Shown piece by piece: positions 23,384-31,802 of a stretch of DNA of 64,000 bases. The position numbers were made by a program, and so were the translations under genes. Under the pieces are notes generated by a model. The model had not been told where the DNA came from, ran no database searches, and saw only the letters and a program-made list of their open reading frames with translations. The DNA comes from Bacteroidia bacterium (lineage in GTDB: Bacteria; Bacteroidota; Bacteroidia; J057), in contig JALEFZ010000055.1 in assembly GCA_022760475.1 (NCBI GenBank), positions 434,001 to 498,000 on the forward strand, read 5' to 3'. Numbering within the stretch: position 1 is the stretch's first letter; each line of letters opens with the position of its first letter.

Positions 23384-26269
23384 TTAAGACCTTCTTCTGA
23401 AAATAATCATGCCCACAGCGAAAAGGAGGATAATTCCCAGAAAGAACAGCAAAGAATAGTTTCGTTCAGGGTTGATTTTGATGGGCTCAGTCGAGCCTCT
23501 ATGAAGCATATGTGCCCAATAAAAGGGGAAGGCTTGTTCACTCGACTCAATGTATGAGAGTTTGGCATTCCTTAATGCTTCATCCTTTTCAATCCCTTCA
23601 CCCAGGCCATTATAGAAATCAATCATGATTTGGTAGCTGCTGTTTTCATCAGCTTGCCAGAGGGAAGCTACGATGCTCGGCACTCCGATAAAACGAAAGG
23701 CCCTTGTCAGACTCATGATGCCTTCACCCTGATAGTCTTTTCCCTCCAGGGTCTGGCAAGCAGAAAGAACGATCATTTCTGCATCGGTCCTTAGTCCATA
23801 AATTTGAGGTAAGTATAATTGAGTGTCTGCAAATGCGATGAATGGCAAGCCGTCTTCTTCCCTTCTTGCGAAGGCATGTGTGGCAAGGTGAATCACCTTG
23901 TAGCGGCTGATAGACCTAGCAAATCGTTCAAGGCTTGCCTTCTGCTCTATTAGGGACTTGCCACTCCATTTCCCTACGATATTTTTGACTTCTTCTCGAC
24001 TTTTGGGGAGGAAGGTAAAGGATTCTTGCTTGGGGAATTTTACCGGTGCTACACCAAGTACCCCCCACTGTTCATCCTCGGGAAAAGCCCGACTTTGTTC
24101 CAGGACAGCCAGAGAATAGGCATAGCTGCAGTTGAATTTTTGGATGAGATAAGGAAGTGCTTTGTAGCTATTAGCGGCATTTCTTGCTGTCAAGAGTGCT
24201 TCAAATGGCAGCCTTTGCAAAGATCCATCCGGTATGAAAACCAGTTTATTTCTGACTTCCCTTCCTTCCATTGACCCTAATAGATCCGAGTAGAGTTCAT
24301 ATGCCCATTTTTTGTAGTTACCTAAATCCTCTTTTTTACTGGCCTTTGAGGGGTCGTTGATGAGGTCAATGAATTTTTTTAGGGTTTCCCGATTCCATTT
24401 TACCTCAAGCATCCAGGATTTATATTTCTGAGAATCTCCTTCCTGAAGGAAGAAGGCATAACTTTTCTTTTTCCCTTCGAAGAATTGAATGGCTGTTTTT
24501 GCCTTATCACCAGGTAAAAAAACAACCGCATCTCCATGCAAAATATCTTCTCTCAAGTACTCATCATCATAGGAAAAGGTTGCCTTAAAATATTTGTAGT
24601 GATTCTCATAAAGGTCAAATACAAATTGGTGGAGTTCGATACGTTTGCGAACCAGTCTGCCTTGAATTTTTTGAAGAGAATCGGAGGCAATTTGTTTATT
24701 AAAGGCATCTCTTAATTGATTTTCCAGGCTAAACACCTCAGTTTTTAATTGGTTTTCCTGTTCCAATACCCTTTGGAATTCAGGAGACTTTTTAGCGATC
24801 TCCCTGGTTTTTAAGCCCTGAAGCAGGATGCTAGCCTTTGATTTTTCCGCAAAATATAATGCCTCATTGAGCTTATTCATTTTAAAGCAATGGGTAATGG
24901 CTGATTCGTAGAGCGGTTTCCCTTTTTCAACCCAATACAAATGACTATTTACATGAAGCTGTTCTTTCCTCATTCTAAAAAGGAGTCTATCTGCAAGCAG
25001 GTAATGCCTTAAGGCTATCTCTTTGAGCTCTTCCCTGTCTTTGCCCAGGAATATATGTCTCTTGTTGAATGAGAGTTCTGAAAGGATATTTGCCTTGGAG
25101 TGGATTAGCCTGAGTAACATCCCGTAATCGCCATTTACAAAGGTGGAATCGTTAATTTTGGGTAGGTCAAAAACCACTTCGTCAGGAAGGCCATTGTGGG
25201 ACTTTGGGAGATAATAAGGCAACATGGCTTGAATCGCGCGTTCGTAATAGGTAAGTGCCTCCCAACTATTCCTTTCTGCAAGGTGAAAATCACCCAGGTT
25301 TTCTTGTATCCTGGCAATATCCGGATGATTTTCATTGGCATAAACCTCTTTGGCAATGGAATAAGCTTTTTGATAATCCACCTTAGCCTGAAACATCATT
25401 TTAAGGTTTTTCGCACATACACCCAGCCCATTGTACATCTGACTGGCTTCGGGGCTTTTCAGATAATCAATTTTTTCAAGCAATGCCAGCCCATGCTTAT
25501 AAGCCAAAATAGCCGAATCAAAATGCTTTTGCTGGTAATACAGCTCAGCGATGTTGTTCCAACACTTGGATACCTGGAAATCCAGCCCTAGCTCTTGATA
25601 AAGCATCCTTGCTTGAGAATAACTTTGTTTTGCTGCCTCAATATGAACTAATTCAGCCTGGAGCACGCCTTTTAAGAGTAAAATTGCAGCTTGATTCTTC
25701 TTTATACTTCTGGTCTGACCTGCCAATTTGTAATAGCTGGCTGCCTGATCCGCGTAATCCAGGGCAGGATAAAAGTCCTGCAATTCCCAAAGCACAAGGG
25801 CAAGCTCATGACAGCTTTCTCCCGTTCGTTTGTAATTGTTATGTAAAACCAGGGTGTCATAAGCTGTCAGGAGGTGCTCCTTAGCCATGGCAAAATTTCG
25901 CATTTGCTTATGTGCTTTGGCGATATTGAGGTGGCTGTGTCCAATTAATACTGGGTCTACCTGAGGGTCATTGAGACGGATTTTCAAGGATTGCTCATAG
26001 GATTTGATAGAGGCTATATATTCTTTCAAAAGGTAGTGGTAAACCCCTTTTTTATGGTAAATCAAGGCGAGGGTATCCTTCTTCTCCATGGGTAAAGAGG
26101 CAGAGCAGGCTTTTCCAAGGGAATCTAATTTTTGGGTTGCCTCTTTGTAATAAACACTTTTCAGGCTTTTAGCCTTTGATTCGATTTCCTTGAATTGGCT
26201 CAAGCAGTCATCTTGACCGAGCGCGACTGAAGTTAATATCGACAGAAGAATCAGTAATAGGGGCCTCAT
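23384..26269 (-). CDS. TPR-CHAT caspase-like protein, periplasmic and membrane-anchored
   Basis: A 961-aa protein. A signal peptide (residues 1-19, M-R-P-L-L-L-I-L-L-S-I-L-T-S-V-A-L-G-Q) is followed by many TPR repeats (about 70-400), a coiled-coil-like linker (about 480-540) and a CHAT domain (about 640-925). The catalytic pair is His798 (H-L-A-T-H-A) and Cys838 (L-S-A-C-Q-T). S-L-W-Q-A-D and F-Y-W-A-H-M are further CHAT signatures. A C-terminal helix (938-957) followed by R-R-R-S anchors it. Topology puts the protease in the periplasm. It converges on the sigma/anti-sigma pair (20-nt gap) and follows the subtilase gene on the same strand. Confidence 0.9.
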   Translation of the reverse strand: MRPLLLILLSILTSVALGQDDCLSQFKEIESKAKSLKSVYYKEATQKLDSLGKACSASLPMEKKDTLALIYHKKGVYHYLLKEYIASIKSYEQSLKIRLNDPQVDPVLIGHSHLNIAKAHKQMRNFAMAKEHLLTAYDTLVLHNNYKRTGESCHELALVLWELQDFYPALDYADQAASYYKLAGQTRSIKKNQAAILLLKGVLQAELVHIEAAKQSYSQARMLYQELGLDFQVSKCWNNIAELYYQQKHFDSAILAYKHGLALLEKIDYLKSPEASQMYNGLGVCAKNLKMMFQAKVDYQKAYSIAKEVYANENHPDIARIQENLGDFHLAERNSWEALTYYERAIQAMLPYYLPKSHNGLPDEVVFDLPKINDSTFVNGDYGMLLRLIHSKANILSELSFNKRHIFLGKDREELKEIALRHYLLADRLLFRMRKEQLHVNSHLYWVEKGKPLYESAITHCFKMNKLNEALYFAEKSKASILLQGLKTREIAKKSPEFQRVLEQENQLKTEVFSLENQLRDAFNKQIASDSLQKIQGRLVRKRIELHQFVFDLYENHYKYFKATFSYDDEYLREDILHGDAVVFLPGDKAKTAIQFFEGKKKSYAFFLQEGDSQKYKSWMLEVKWNRETLKKFIDLINDPSKASKKEDLGNYKKWAYELYSDLLGSMEGREVRNKLVFIPDGSLQRLPFEALLTARNAANSYKALPYLIQKFNCSYAYSLAVLEQSRAFPEDEQWGVLGVAPVKFPKQESFTFLPKSREEVKNIVGKWSGKSLIEQKASLERFARSISRYKVIHLATHAFARREEDGLPFIAFADTQLYLPQIYGLRTDAEMIVLSACQTLEGKDYQGEGIMSLTRAFRFIGVPSIVASLWQADENSSYQIMIDFYNGLGEGIEKDEALRNAKLSYIESSEQAFPFYWAHMLHRGSTEPIKINPERNYSLLFFLGIILLFAVGMIIFRRRS

Positions 26270-26274
26270 ATGGT

Positions 26275-26316
26275 ATGATTGGAAACTCCCCTTAATTTAA
26301 AGGAATTTCCAATCAT
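26275..26316 (-). promoter_or_regulatory. Hairpin in the leader of the CHAT gene
   Basis: An 11-bp perfect stem (ATGATTGGAAA 26275-26285 with TTTCCAATCAT 26306-26316) ends 5 nt before the CHAT ATG. On the minus strand the purine-rich AAGGGGAG, the only ribosome-site-like sequence, lies in the loop side, and there is no T-tract. It could control translation or be a processing site between the subtilase and CHAT messages. Confidence 0.5.
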
Positions 26317-26338
26317 AATTTCCAATTCAGGTATTTAT

Positions 26339-28858
26339 CTATTGCTTAATCCATTTGCCTGTAGACATGAGCTTTCCGTTTTCACTCACTTTGTAAATGT
26401 AGACGCCTTTTCTCACAACCGAGGTTTTCCACTTTATGATTCCTGTGGATGAAAGGATTGTTTGACCTATACGTTCCAATCTTTTTCCCTGGATATCATA
26501 TACTTCCAGGACATAGTTTGATCCAGGGGAGGCTTGGAATTCGAGGGTTATTTTTTCTACAAAGGGATTTGGGTATGAACGAACAGGACCCTCCTTCCAT
26601 TCTTTTTCCAGATTTGTGAGACAACTGATGTTGAAGTAAAGCGAATCGTTCAGGTTCAAAATTTTTCCACCTGATACTTCTTCAAGCAATACTTCCAGGG
26701 TATCTGCTACGCTGAGGATATAATCTCGACTCGCTACTGCAGATGCCTCTGGACAGCTCGCTCGATAAATGGCAGCTGCACGGCTTACCGCCGCCGCCGC
26801 CATGGATGTTCCATCCTTGGGGCCAAATTCATCGCCTGGCAGGAGGGAGTATATCTCCGTACCTGGAGCGGCAATGTTGACGGTCATTTCTCCAAAGTTT
26901 GAAATGGGATTGAGCTGATCCTTAGCTTTGTTTAGAGCAGCTACGGCGAAGATGTTGGGGTAATCCATAGCAAAATTGGAAGGCCAATGGGGCGTTTCTC
27001 CCTTGTCATTGTCCAGGCTATCATTCCCCGCAGAGGACACTACCAGCACATCTGCCATGTAAAGCCGCTTCATCATTGAATCCAGGATATCCGATTTCAC
27101 ACCAGTGTAGCCCATGCTCATATTGGCGACCTTTGCTCCTTCGTCAATGAGGTATTGGCTGCCACAAAGTAGCTCAAATAAGCCTCCCCGGCCATTCTGC
27201 CCCATGGCTTTTACCGCCAGGAGCTGTAAATCTACAGATTCTGGCAGATCTGCAAGGATAATTCCGCTTACATGGGTGCCATGCCCACGAATGTGGTCAT
27301 CATAGGGTATTTTTTCAGGTTCTATGAGGTTATAGCCCCAGTTGTCCTGGGCAATGCAGTTGCTGTCCTCGTCTGTGGCAAAGGGATCAGAAAGTTCTTC
27401 TGCATTTTCCCAAAATCTTTCCTGAATGGAATCATGGAAAAAGTCGATTCCTGTGTCAATGACCCCGATGAGGATTGAATCACGTGCCTGTGATCCGCCA
27501 TTTTGCGAGTAGGTTCCTGGAATGGGGGGATTTAGGGCAGAAAATGCCATCACATAATTAAGGCCTCCTTCTTCCACATCAGGTTCTTCCACCATTTTTT
27601 TTACACCTTCTTCAGGATTGATGATGGGGCCACCTGGAATCATGATCGGATAGGGGACATCCCAAAGTTCCAGGCTATCGCAGCCACAACTTTTTAAGAG
27701 TGTCGCACTGTATTTGGCTCTGATGGAGTCTTTGATGACTGGTGGGGTGCCATTTTTAAAGCGGATGATTGCATGGGTACAAATATATTCACCCCCCAAG
27801 GAGTCCTGACAAAGCTGATAAGGATTAAAATAGTTGATCTGGTTGTTCTGAGGGTTAAGGTCTTGGGGCACCTCTACGAATACATTTAAAAAAATAAAGT
27901 CAGACAAATCTACCAGGGTATCAATCGCAACCGTAGCACATTCGTTGGGCTGTAGGGGAAGCACAATCGGAAAGTTGATGAAATCAGAACTTCTTTGGCG
28001 ACCAATCTCAAGGGTAACAAAAAAACTATCCTGCGGAGCAGCTCCCTGGTTGCACAACTCTATCTGGATCAATTCCTCCGAACCGAAGTAGCAATATTGA
28101 TTCTCTGGAGGGTAAATCAGGCTACTTAGGCTGATATCGTCTATGGGTATGGTTTGAACTCGGACATCATCAATGATCCAGAAGTAATATTCTCCCATGA
28201 AGTGAAATCGGATCTGAAAGTTGTTGATTCCAGGCTGGAGGAAAGGCATCAAATTCAGGATTTGGAGATCCGTTGCCTCGGATTCTCCTCCAAAAGTTCT
28301 TTGTGAAAGCTCTTCATTTATGGGAATGGGAAACCAGTTGTTTCCTCCGTCTGTGGAAATTTCTACAAGGCCTTGTGATTGGAATCCACGATAGTATTGA
28401 TTGAAAATCAATCCGACAGCCGAATCAGGTGCCAGTGTATTGAGGTCAACTTGGATATTGGGAGAAATGGCCAAGCCTTCGTGTGGAACACAGGAAGTGG
28501 CTCCATTTCCACAAGAATTCTTGGGTATACCTCCATTGTCCAGAAAATCAGAATTGAATACAATGGCTCCGCCACCCGAAGGAGAATTAATAGGAGGTCT
28601 TCCTTCCCAGTAAGCTCCTTGAGAAGCCCTGCCATCAGCTGTCCAGGTCCAGAGCGCAGCTCCGGGTGGGGGAGTTGGGCCTTGATCATTTATACTTTCA
28701 GTTATCCAACTTGAGCCGAAGGGGGAGTTGTCGAAGGAATTGGAATAGAATACTGTTTGGGATTGTACTGAGAATTGAACAAAACAGAGAAAGAATACAA
28801 TGGCGAATGACCTAGGCCCAAATTGACCTATATTCTTAAGGTTTGATTTCCAGTTCAT
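26339..28858 (-). CDS. S8 subtilisin-like protease exported by T9SS
   Basis: An 839-aa secreted protease. The signal region is at residues 15-33. Residues 35-240 form a jelly-roll-like domain (S-N-S-F-D-N; W-F-P-I-P-I-N; W-I-I-D-D-V-R-V), followed by a CARDB-like region. The subtilase domain has Asp468 (V-I-D-T-G-I-D), His526 (R-G-H-G-T-H-V-S-G) and Ser685 (G-T-S-M-A-A). The C-terminus is a T9SS domain (S-Y-P-N-P-F-V-E-K; V-Y-D-I-Q-G-K-R-L). It lies 69 nt upstream of the CHAT gene and may be transcribed with it. Confidence 0.93.
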   Translation of the reverse strand: MNWKSNLKNIGQFGPRSFAIVFFLCFVQFSVQSQTVFYSNSFDNSPFGSSWITESINDQGPTPPPGAALWTWTADGRASQGAYWEGRPPINSPSGGGAIVFNSDFLDNGGIPKNSCGNGATSCVPHEGLAISPNIQVDLNTLAPDSAVGLIFNQYYRGFQSQGLVEISTDGGNNWFPIPINEELSQRTFGGESEATDLQILNLMPFLQPGINNFQIRFHFMGEYYFWIIDDVRVQTIPIDDISLSSLIYPPENQYCYFGSEELIQIELCNQGAAPQDSFFVTLEIGRQRSSDFINFPIVLPLQPNECATVAIDTLVDLSDFIFLNVFVEVPQDLNPQNNQINYFNPYQLCQDSLGGEYICTHAIIRFKNGTPPVIKDSIRAKYSATLLKSCGCDSLELWDVPYPIMIPGGPIINPEEGVKKMVEEPDVEEGGLNYVMAFSALNPPIPGTYSQNGGSQARDSILIGVIDTGIDFFHDSIQERFWENAEELSDPFATDEDSNCIAQDNWGYNLIEPEKIPYDDHIRGHGTHVSGIILADLPESVDLQLLAVKAMGQNGRGGLFELLCGSQYLIDEGAKVANMSMGYTGVKSDILDSMMKRLYMADVLVVSSAGNDSLDNDKGETPHWPSNFAMDYPNIFAVAALNKAKDQLNPISNFGEMTVNIAAPGTEIYSLLPGDEFGPKDGTSMAAAAVSRAAAIYRASCPEASAVASRDYILSVADTLEVLLEEVSGGKILNLNDSLYFNISCLTNLEKEWKEGPVRSYPNPFVEKITLEFQASPGSNYVLEVYDIQGKRLERIGQTILSSTGIIKWKTSVVRKGVYIYKVSENGKLMSTGKWIKQ

Positions 28859-29031
28859 AGCTTGTGGGGTTTTATGGTGATATCAAGGAAATCAGGAATT
28901 GTTACCTGGAGATCAGCTAGAAGATAAACTTTTTTTATTCGCTTCTCTCAAGAAAGCATGCAATCTGAAATGATAAAATGCTTGTGGATGCTTCAAGACC
29001 AAATAAAAAGTATGCATTTGTATGCTGAGCT

Positions 29032-29073
29032 CAAAAAGAAAAGCCCAAAGTAAGTTTTTGCTTACTTCGGACT
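29032..29073 (-). terminator. Rho-independent terminator of the TonB-dependent barrel gene
   Basis: A stem of about 10 bp (AAGTAAG/CTTACTT core, extended by GC pairs with one mismatch) between 29043 and 29073 is followed on the minus strand by TTTTCTTTTT. The rest of 28859-29136 shows no credible gene. Confidence 0.75.
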
Positions 29074-29136
29074 TCCACCTCATGTAGAATGACAAAAGGA
29101 TTATTCAGTTTTGCTGAGAGAGCCATGGGATCAGGA

Positions 29137-31578
29137 TCAATTCACCCTTCTTCTCTCTTCTTCTGAGGCAGTTTGTCTATTTCTTGCCGCCTTGACCTTT
29201 TTGTTGCCGAGTGGCATTGAGTAAGTCAGTAAGAAAGTTCGCTGACTGAAGTCAAGAAGTCCTTCTCCGACCAGGTTTACCTCAGGAAGGTTCACTTCAG
29301 GCCTGATTTCCAGGGAGTTGAAAATGTCATTTACATTGAAGGTAAGGGTTCCTTTGCTGCCTTTATCTCCCAATTGTTTCCTGATACCAATGTTGGCGAG
29401 ACCAGTAGGCCTCACAACTGAGGTTCCAAACAAGACCTTGGATCTGTAAAAACCCGACAACTCAAGTCCGATTCCACCTGGTAACTTGAATTTCTGGGAA
29501 GAAAATCCGCTGAAAAAGGGTTGCTCCAGGCTGAGCAATTGTTCGTCTACAAACAGATTTACCTGCGTGTATGTCCCATTCAGGTTAAAGATCATGTCCC
29601 ACCAATCAGTAATTTTGATAGGTAAGGTAGCTGTCAAATTAAGGGTATTGGTAGACTGCAGGTTTTCTGCTGCGATGATTTGCCTACCTGTCTCAGGATC
29701 AATCCTTGCCTGGAAGTTGGCGATGCTGCTATCCTCATAGGTATAACTCAAGGAAAACATCAGATTTTTGATGCGGTAATCCAGCTTGATGGCATCGGAG
29801 ATAGATGGTTGCAGGGCAGCATTCCCAGAGAAGAAAGTTTGAGGGTCAATGAAAATCACAAATGGAGCCATGTCATTGAAGGTCGGCCTGGTAATCCTGC
29901 GACTATAAGAGAGGTTTACACTTTGGTAGTCCCCAATATTCCTGGATAGGAAAAGGCTAGGAAACAGGTTCCCGTATTTTCTATCTACAATATTTTGTTG
30001 CTCCTGCGAACTCAGGTTTGATTGGGTGTACTCATACCTGAGTCCTGCCTTGTAGGTAGTCTTCTCACCCAATTTTCCATCTATAGCTGCATATGCAGCA
30101 CCAATTTCTTCTTCGAGGAAGAAAATCCCTGTCAAGTCTTGATCCACAGTCCATGTGCCAGTATTAAAAGATACCCGGACATCATTGGTAAAACGTGAAA
30201 TGGTTGCTTTTACCCCTGTTTCCAGTTTGGTATTGTCCCCAAGAGGAGCTTTGAAGTCAAGTGATCCTACACCAATATTAATCGGAGTAAGTTTCTCACT
30301 TTTGACCTGTTCCTGACGGATCAGATCTCCTTCCTCATTGAAATATGAATTGTCATAATTTGTGGGATTGTTGTCTCGATAATACAGGTAGTCAACATTG
30401 AAAGTCAAGCTACTCTGCTCCGTGAAATTATGCTGAAGGTTGACATTCCCCATGTAGTGCCTCCATTGGTTCAATTCATCAAGTTCTAGGGTAATCAAGG
30501 TATCAGGTCTCTGGGAGTAGGTAAATGTGGAATTGTTGAAGGCATCCATGGTCCATTTGGTGTCATAGGTAGCTGCCAAAATTCCCAATACCGTTTTTTT
30601 GCTGATCTGGTAGTCCATGCCAACGCGAAGGTTGTGATTCAACTGCTGGGGGAGGCGATCGCTCACAGTTGCGGTCTGAATCCTTTCATCTCCTACCAAT
30701 TGATCTCTTGAAAATGCAAATGTCTGTTCTTGGTTATTAAGTAAGAAAGAATAGGTGCCAAAAATGTTGAATTTGTTGCGGCGGTAGTTCAGACTTAGGC
30801 TAGCATTGGAACGCTCTCCACGCCCGTAGCCACCTGTTAAGGTAACTGAACCATTCAATCCGTAGTTGCTGTTATCCTTTAAGACAATGTTGATATATCC
30901 GGCATTTCCTTCTGCATCAAAATTCGCAGGAGGGGTTGTGATCAGTTCGATCTTTTCTATTTCGTCTGCACTCATTCCTGCCAGCAATTGGATTACACCT
31001 GAAATGGGCATGTAATTCCTCTTGCCATTGATCATAACTACCACGCCATTTTTACCGGCCAAGGCAAGGCTGTTGTTGCTTCTGTCAAGGATCACTCCGG
31101 GAGACCTTTCCAGCACTTCCAGTGCGGTATTGCCTGCGGCAGTTTCGCTCGCACTCACATTGACCACCATTCTGTCAATTTTCTGTTCGAAAAGCTGTTT
31201 TTGCGCAGTAATTTCTACTTCTCCAAGCTCTACTTCCTGTACTTCCAAGCTAATTGTTCCCAGTTTAACGGGAGTTCCGATGCTTTTTATAGAAATGGGT
31301 TTTGAGAAATACTCTTCAAAACCAATTCTATAAATCTTGACTAAATATTTGCCTACTTTTACATTTTTGAAGGAAAAACTTCCATCTACTTTTGAAATTT
31401 GGCCTTTAAAAAGGGAACTATCAGAATAATTCAGGAGCAATACATTGGCTGAGATAATGGCTTCCTCCTTCTCATCGACTAGTTTGCCACTGATCTGAGC
31501 ATGGGTGTGGAGGGTAATTCCTAGGGAAAATAAAAGCAATAGGAGTCCCCTAAGGTGAATGATACGTTCAACTTTCAT
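29137..31578 (-). CDS. Outer-membrane beta-barrel family protein (TonB-dependent type)
   Basis: An 813-aa protein with a signal peptide (1-27), a carboxypeptidase-regulatory-like domain (about 28-110; I-S-G-K-L-V-D-E-K-E-E-A-I-I-S-A-N-V), a plug (about 115-230; A-L-E-V-L-E-R-S-P-G-V; I-E-L-I-T-T-P-P-A-N-F-D-A-E-G-N-A-G) and a barrel of the OMP_b-brl_3 type. A basic/polar tail (about 25 residues) follows the last strand, instead of the usual terminal Phe. The substrate is unknown and no SusD-like partner is present. Confidence 0.88.
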   Translation of the reverse strand: MKVERIIHLRGLLLLLFSLGITLHTHAQISGKLVDEKEEAIISANVLLLNYSDSSLFKGQISKVDGSFSFKNVKVGKYLVKIYRIGFEEYFSKPISIKSIGTPVKLGTISLEVQEVELGEVEITAQKQLFEQKIDRMVVNVSASETAAGNTALEVLERSPGVILDRSNNSLALAGKNGVVVMINGKRNYMPISGVIQLLAGMSADEIEKIELITTPPANFDAEGNAGYINIVLKDNSNYGLNGSVTLTGGYGRGERSNASLSLNYRRNKFNIFGTYSFLLNNQEQTFAFSRDQLVGDERIQTATVSDRLPQQLNHNLRVGMDYQISKKTVLGILAATYDTKWTMDAFNNSTFTYSQRPDTLITLELDELNQWRHYMGNVNLQHNFTEQSSLTFNVDYLYYRDNNPTNYDNSYFNEEGDLIRQEQVKSEKLTPINIGVGSLDFKAPLGDNTKLETGVKATISRFTNDVRVSFNTGTWTVDQDLTGIFFLEEEIGAAYAAIDGKLGEKTTYKAGLRYEYTQSNLSSQEQQNIVDRKYGNLFPSLFLSRNIGDYQSVNLSYSRRITRPTFNDMAPFVIFIDPQTFFSGNAALQPSISDAIKLDYRIKNLMFSLSYTYEDSSIANFQARIDPETGRQIIAAENLQSTNTLNLTATLPIKITDWWDMIFNLNGTYTQVNLFVDEQLLSLEQPFFSGFSSQKFKLPGGIGLELSGFYRSKVLFGTSVVRPTGLANIGIRKQLGDKGSKGTLTFNVNDIFNSLEIRPEVNLPEVNLVGEGLLDFSQRTFLLTYSMPLGNKKVKAARNRQTASEEERRRVN

Positions 31579-31802
31579 GACTTGGTTGTTAGAGGGTTTA
31601 ATGACCCAGGACGTGAAAAGGTGAGTAGTAGTTGGTTAGCTAAACCCAATGCAATGACATAAGAATTTTTCAATGTCCGCATGGTGAAAATTGTGCAAAC
31701 AGCATGATTTACTGATCTGTTACACTTTTTTACATATGTAATTCACTTCAGGTAAAAAAATCCTGATTATGAAAAAAGACCAACTCGTTTGTTGTAGTGA
31801 AA

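Noticed and set aside
22019-26269. Type III-E CRISPR (gRAMP-TPR-CHAT-sigma) system
   Set aside because: No gRAMP, Csx30, Cas1/2 or repeat array is present, and the TPR-CHAT protein has a signal peptide and anchor, unlike the cytoplasmic CRISPR form. Only the general sigma/CHAT logic is comparable.
28913-29095. Short minus-strand frame of 60 codons between subtilase and barrel gene
   Set aside because: It covers the terminator hairpin at 29032-29073 and shows no domain; treated as chance.
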